Positions 12,720-13,465 of a stretch of DNA of 13,465 nt are shown here, piece after piece. A program made the position numbers and the translations under genes. The stretch spans positions 1 to 13,465 of the forward strand of contig JAHWIS010000107.1 in the NCBI GenBank assembly GCA_019322385.1, written 5' to 3'. The number at the start of each line of letters is the position of its first letter. Position 1 is the first letter of the stretch. The notes under the pieces were generated by a model. The model did not search any database and was not told the DNA's origin. It was given only the letters and a program-made list of their open reading frames with translations. This DNA is from Candidatus Woesearchaeota archaeon. Lineage in GTDB: Archaea > Nanobdellota > Nanobdellia > Woesearchaeales > UBA11576.

Positions 12720-13465
12720 ATGAATGCTCAAGACTTCATCAAGCAAAGGAAAGAAATCTACACAAAGATACTGTGCGACCTGATCAGCGCAAAGACAGTC
12801 AACCCTCCAGGCAACGAGTATCTTGCTGCAAAGATCATCAAGAAGCGCATCTCAAAGATAGGCGTGAAGTGCAAGCTGCATGAGAAGAAAAAAAAGAGGA
12901 CAAACGTCATTGCAAGAGTAGGTTATGAAAAAGGGAAAAAGATCCTCATATCAACGCATCTTGATGTCGTTCCTGCTGGCGACGGCTGGGACACTGACCC
13001 TTTCAAGCCAGTCATTAAGGACAACATCCTGTACGGCAGGGGCGCATGCGATGACAAAGGGCAGGCTGCTGCCATCCTCCTGGTTCTCGACTACCTGAAG
13101 AGTATAGAGAAGCAACTGCAGAACCAATATGTGTTTGTCTTTGCAGCTGATGAGGAGAAAGGCTCTTTGATGGGTTTGAAATATCTTCTCAGTGAGGAAA
13201 TAATCTCCCCTGATTTCGTCATAATCCCTGATGTCTGCGGCGCGATGAAGAAGATAACTGTTGCTGAGAAAGGCGTCCTGAATGTGAAGATAACAGCAAA
13301 AGGAAAACAGTCCCATGGCTCGACACCTCACAAAGGCATAAGCGCGATTGCAAACATGTCGAAGTTCATCGCAAAGCTTGACCACTACATCCTGAAACAT
13401 CAGCTTCACAAGTATCTCTCAAGGCCCACTATCAATTTCGGTACCATAAAAGGTGGTTCTGCCAC
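12720..13465 (+). CDS. M20-family metallopeptidase (ArgE/DapE/carboxypeptidase type), 3'-truncated
   Basis: The first 248 codons of a zinc-dependent amidohydrolase; the frame is open to the window edge. Seen motifs: STHLDVVP with metal ligand H80 and catalytic D82; GRGACDDKG with bridging D111; ADEEKG with general base E145 and metal ligand E146; IPDVCG with likely ligand D171; then SHGSTPH at the start of the lid domain. The family removes acyl groups or cleaves dipeptides and small peptides, including acetylornithine and succinyl-diaminopimelate deacylases and carboxypeptidase G2-like enzymes. The substrate cannot be decided from this part, and no arginine or lysine pathway genes are in view. 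The start at 12720 has GGGGAG (12709-12714) 5 bases upstream. It is probably the second gene of the translin operon. Confidence 0.9.
   Translation, partial: MNAQDFIKQRKEIYTKILCDLISAKTVNPPGNEYLAAKIIKKRISKIGVKCKLHEKKKKRTNVIARVGYEKGKKILISTHLDVVPAGDGWDTDPFKPVIKDNILYGRGACDDKGQAAAILLVLDYLKSIEKQLQNQYVFVFAADEEKGSLMGLKYLLSEEIISPDFVIIPDVCGAMKKITVAEKGVLNVKITAKGKQSHGSTPHKGISAIANMSKFIAKLDHYILKHQLHKYLSRPTINFGTIKGGSA

Noticed and set aside
12951..13409. 152-residue open frame on the minus strand at the right end
   Set aside because: It is antisense to the M20 peptidase, whose complete set of metal-ligand motifs makes the plus-strand frame certain.

Overview
The window looks archaeal. It carries an archaeal (class I) CCA-adding enzyme, a HerA/DUF87-type ATPase, a FlaI/VirB11/GspE-type secretion ATPase, a TrmB-family regulator and an archaeal translin. 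Most gene starts have an A/T-rich TATA box about 26 bases upstream, and several genes are apparently leaderless; genes inside operons have Shine-Dalgarno sequences instead. The compact layout and the many unrecognised small membrane and coiled-coil proteins would fit a DPANN-type archaeon (for example Woesearchaeota-like), but nothing here proves the lineage. There are no tRNA or rRNA genes, insertion sequences or CRISPR arrays, and no gene-free stretch above 300 bases.

Layout. 1-1309 (minus): cca, followed by a gene overlapping it by 4 bases that begins like a sugar-phosphate nucleotidyltransferase and runs off the left edge. 1486-3117 (plus): a cytosolic GAF-GAF-class III nucleotide cyclase. 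3127-5796 (minus): a large FlaI-like secretion ATPase, then a small one-helix membrane protein. 5954-6538 (plus): a Pro/Ala-rich coiled-coil protein. 6568-8665 (minus): TrmB regulator followed, with an 8-base overlap, by a HerA-like ATPase. 8808-9380 (plus): a predicted lipoprotein, divergent from trmB across an intergenic region with two identical 18-bp repeats. 9468-10085 (plus): a second coiled-coil protein with a UBA-like N-terminus. 10114-11986 (minus): three tandem paralogous five-helix membrane proteins. 12113-13465 (plus): translin, then an M20-family metallopeptidase that runs off the right edge.

How the genes may work together. The middle of the window (about 3.1-12.0 kb) is suggestive of one membrane-associated machine: two P-loop ATPases of secretion/translocation type, three related polytopic membrane proteins, a single-helix membrane protein, two coiled-coil proteins with disordered Pro/Ala segments, a lipoprotein and a regulator. 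No recognisable FlaJ/TadC platform protein, prepilin or prepilin peptidase is present, so this is not a standard archaellum or type IV pilus locus. The single-system reading is inference from gene content and shared motifs. The outer genes (cca, nucleotidyltransferase, translin, peptidase) look like housekeeping neighbours. The GAF-cyclase is the most unusual individual gene for an archaeon.
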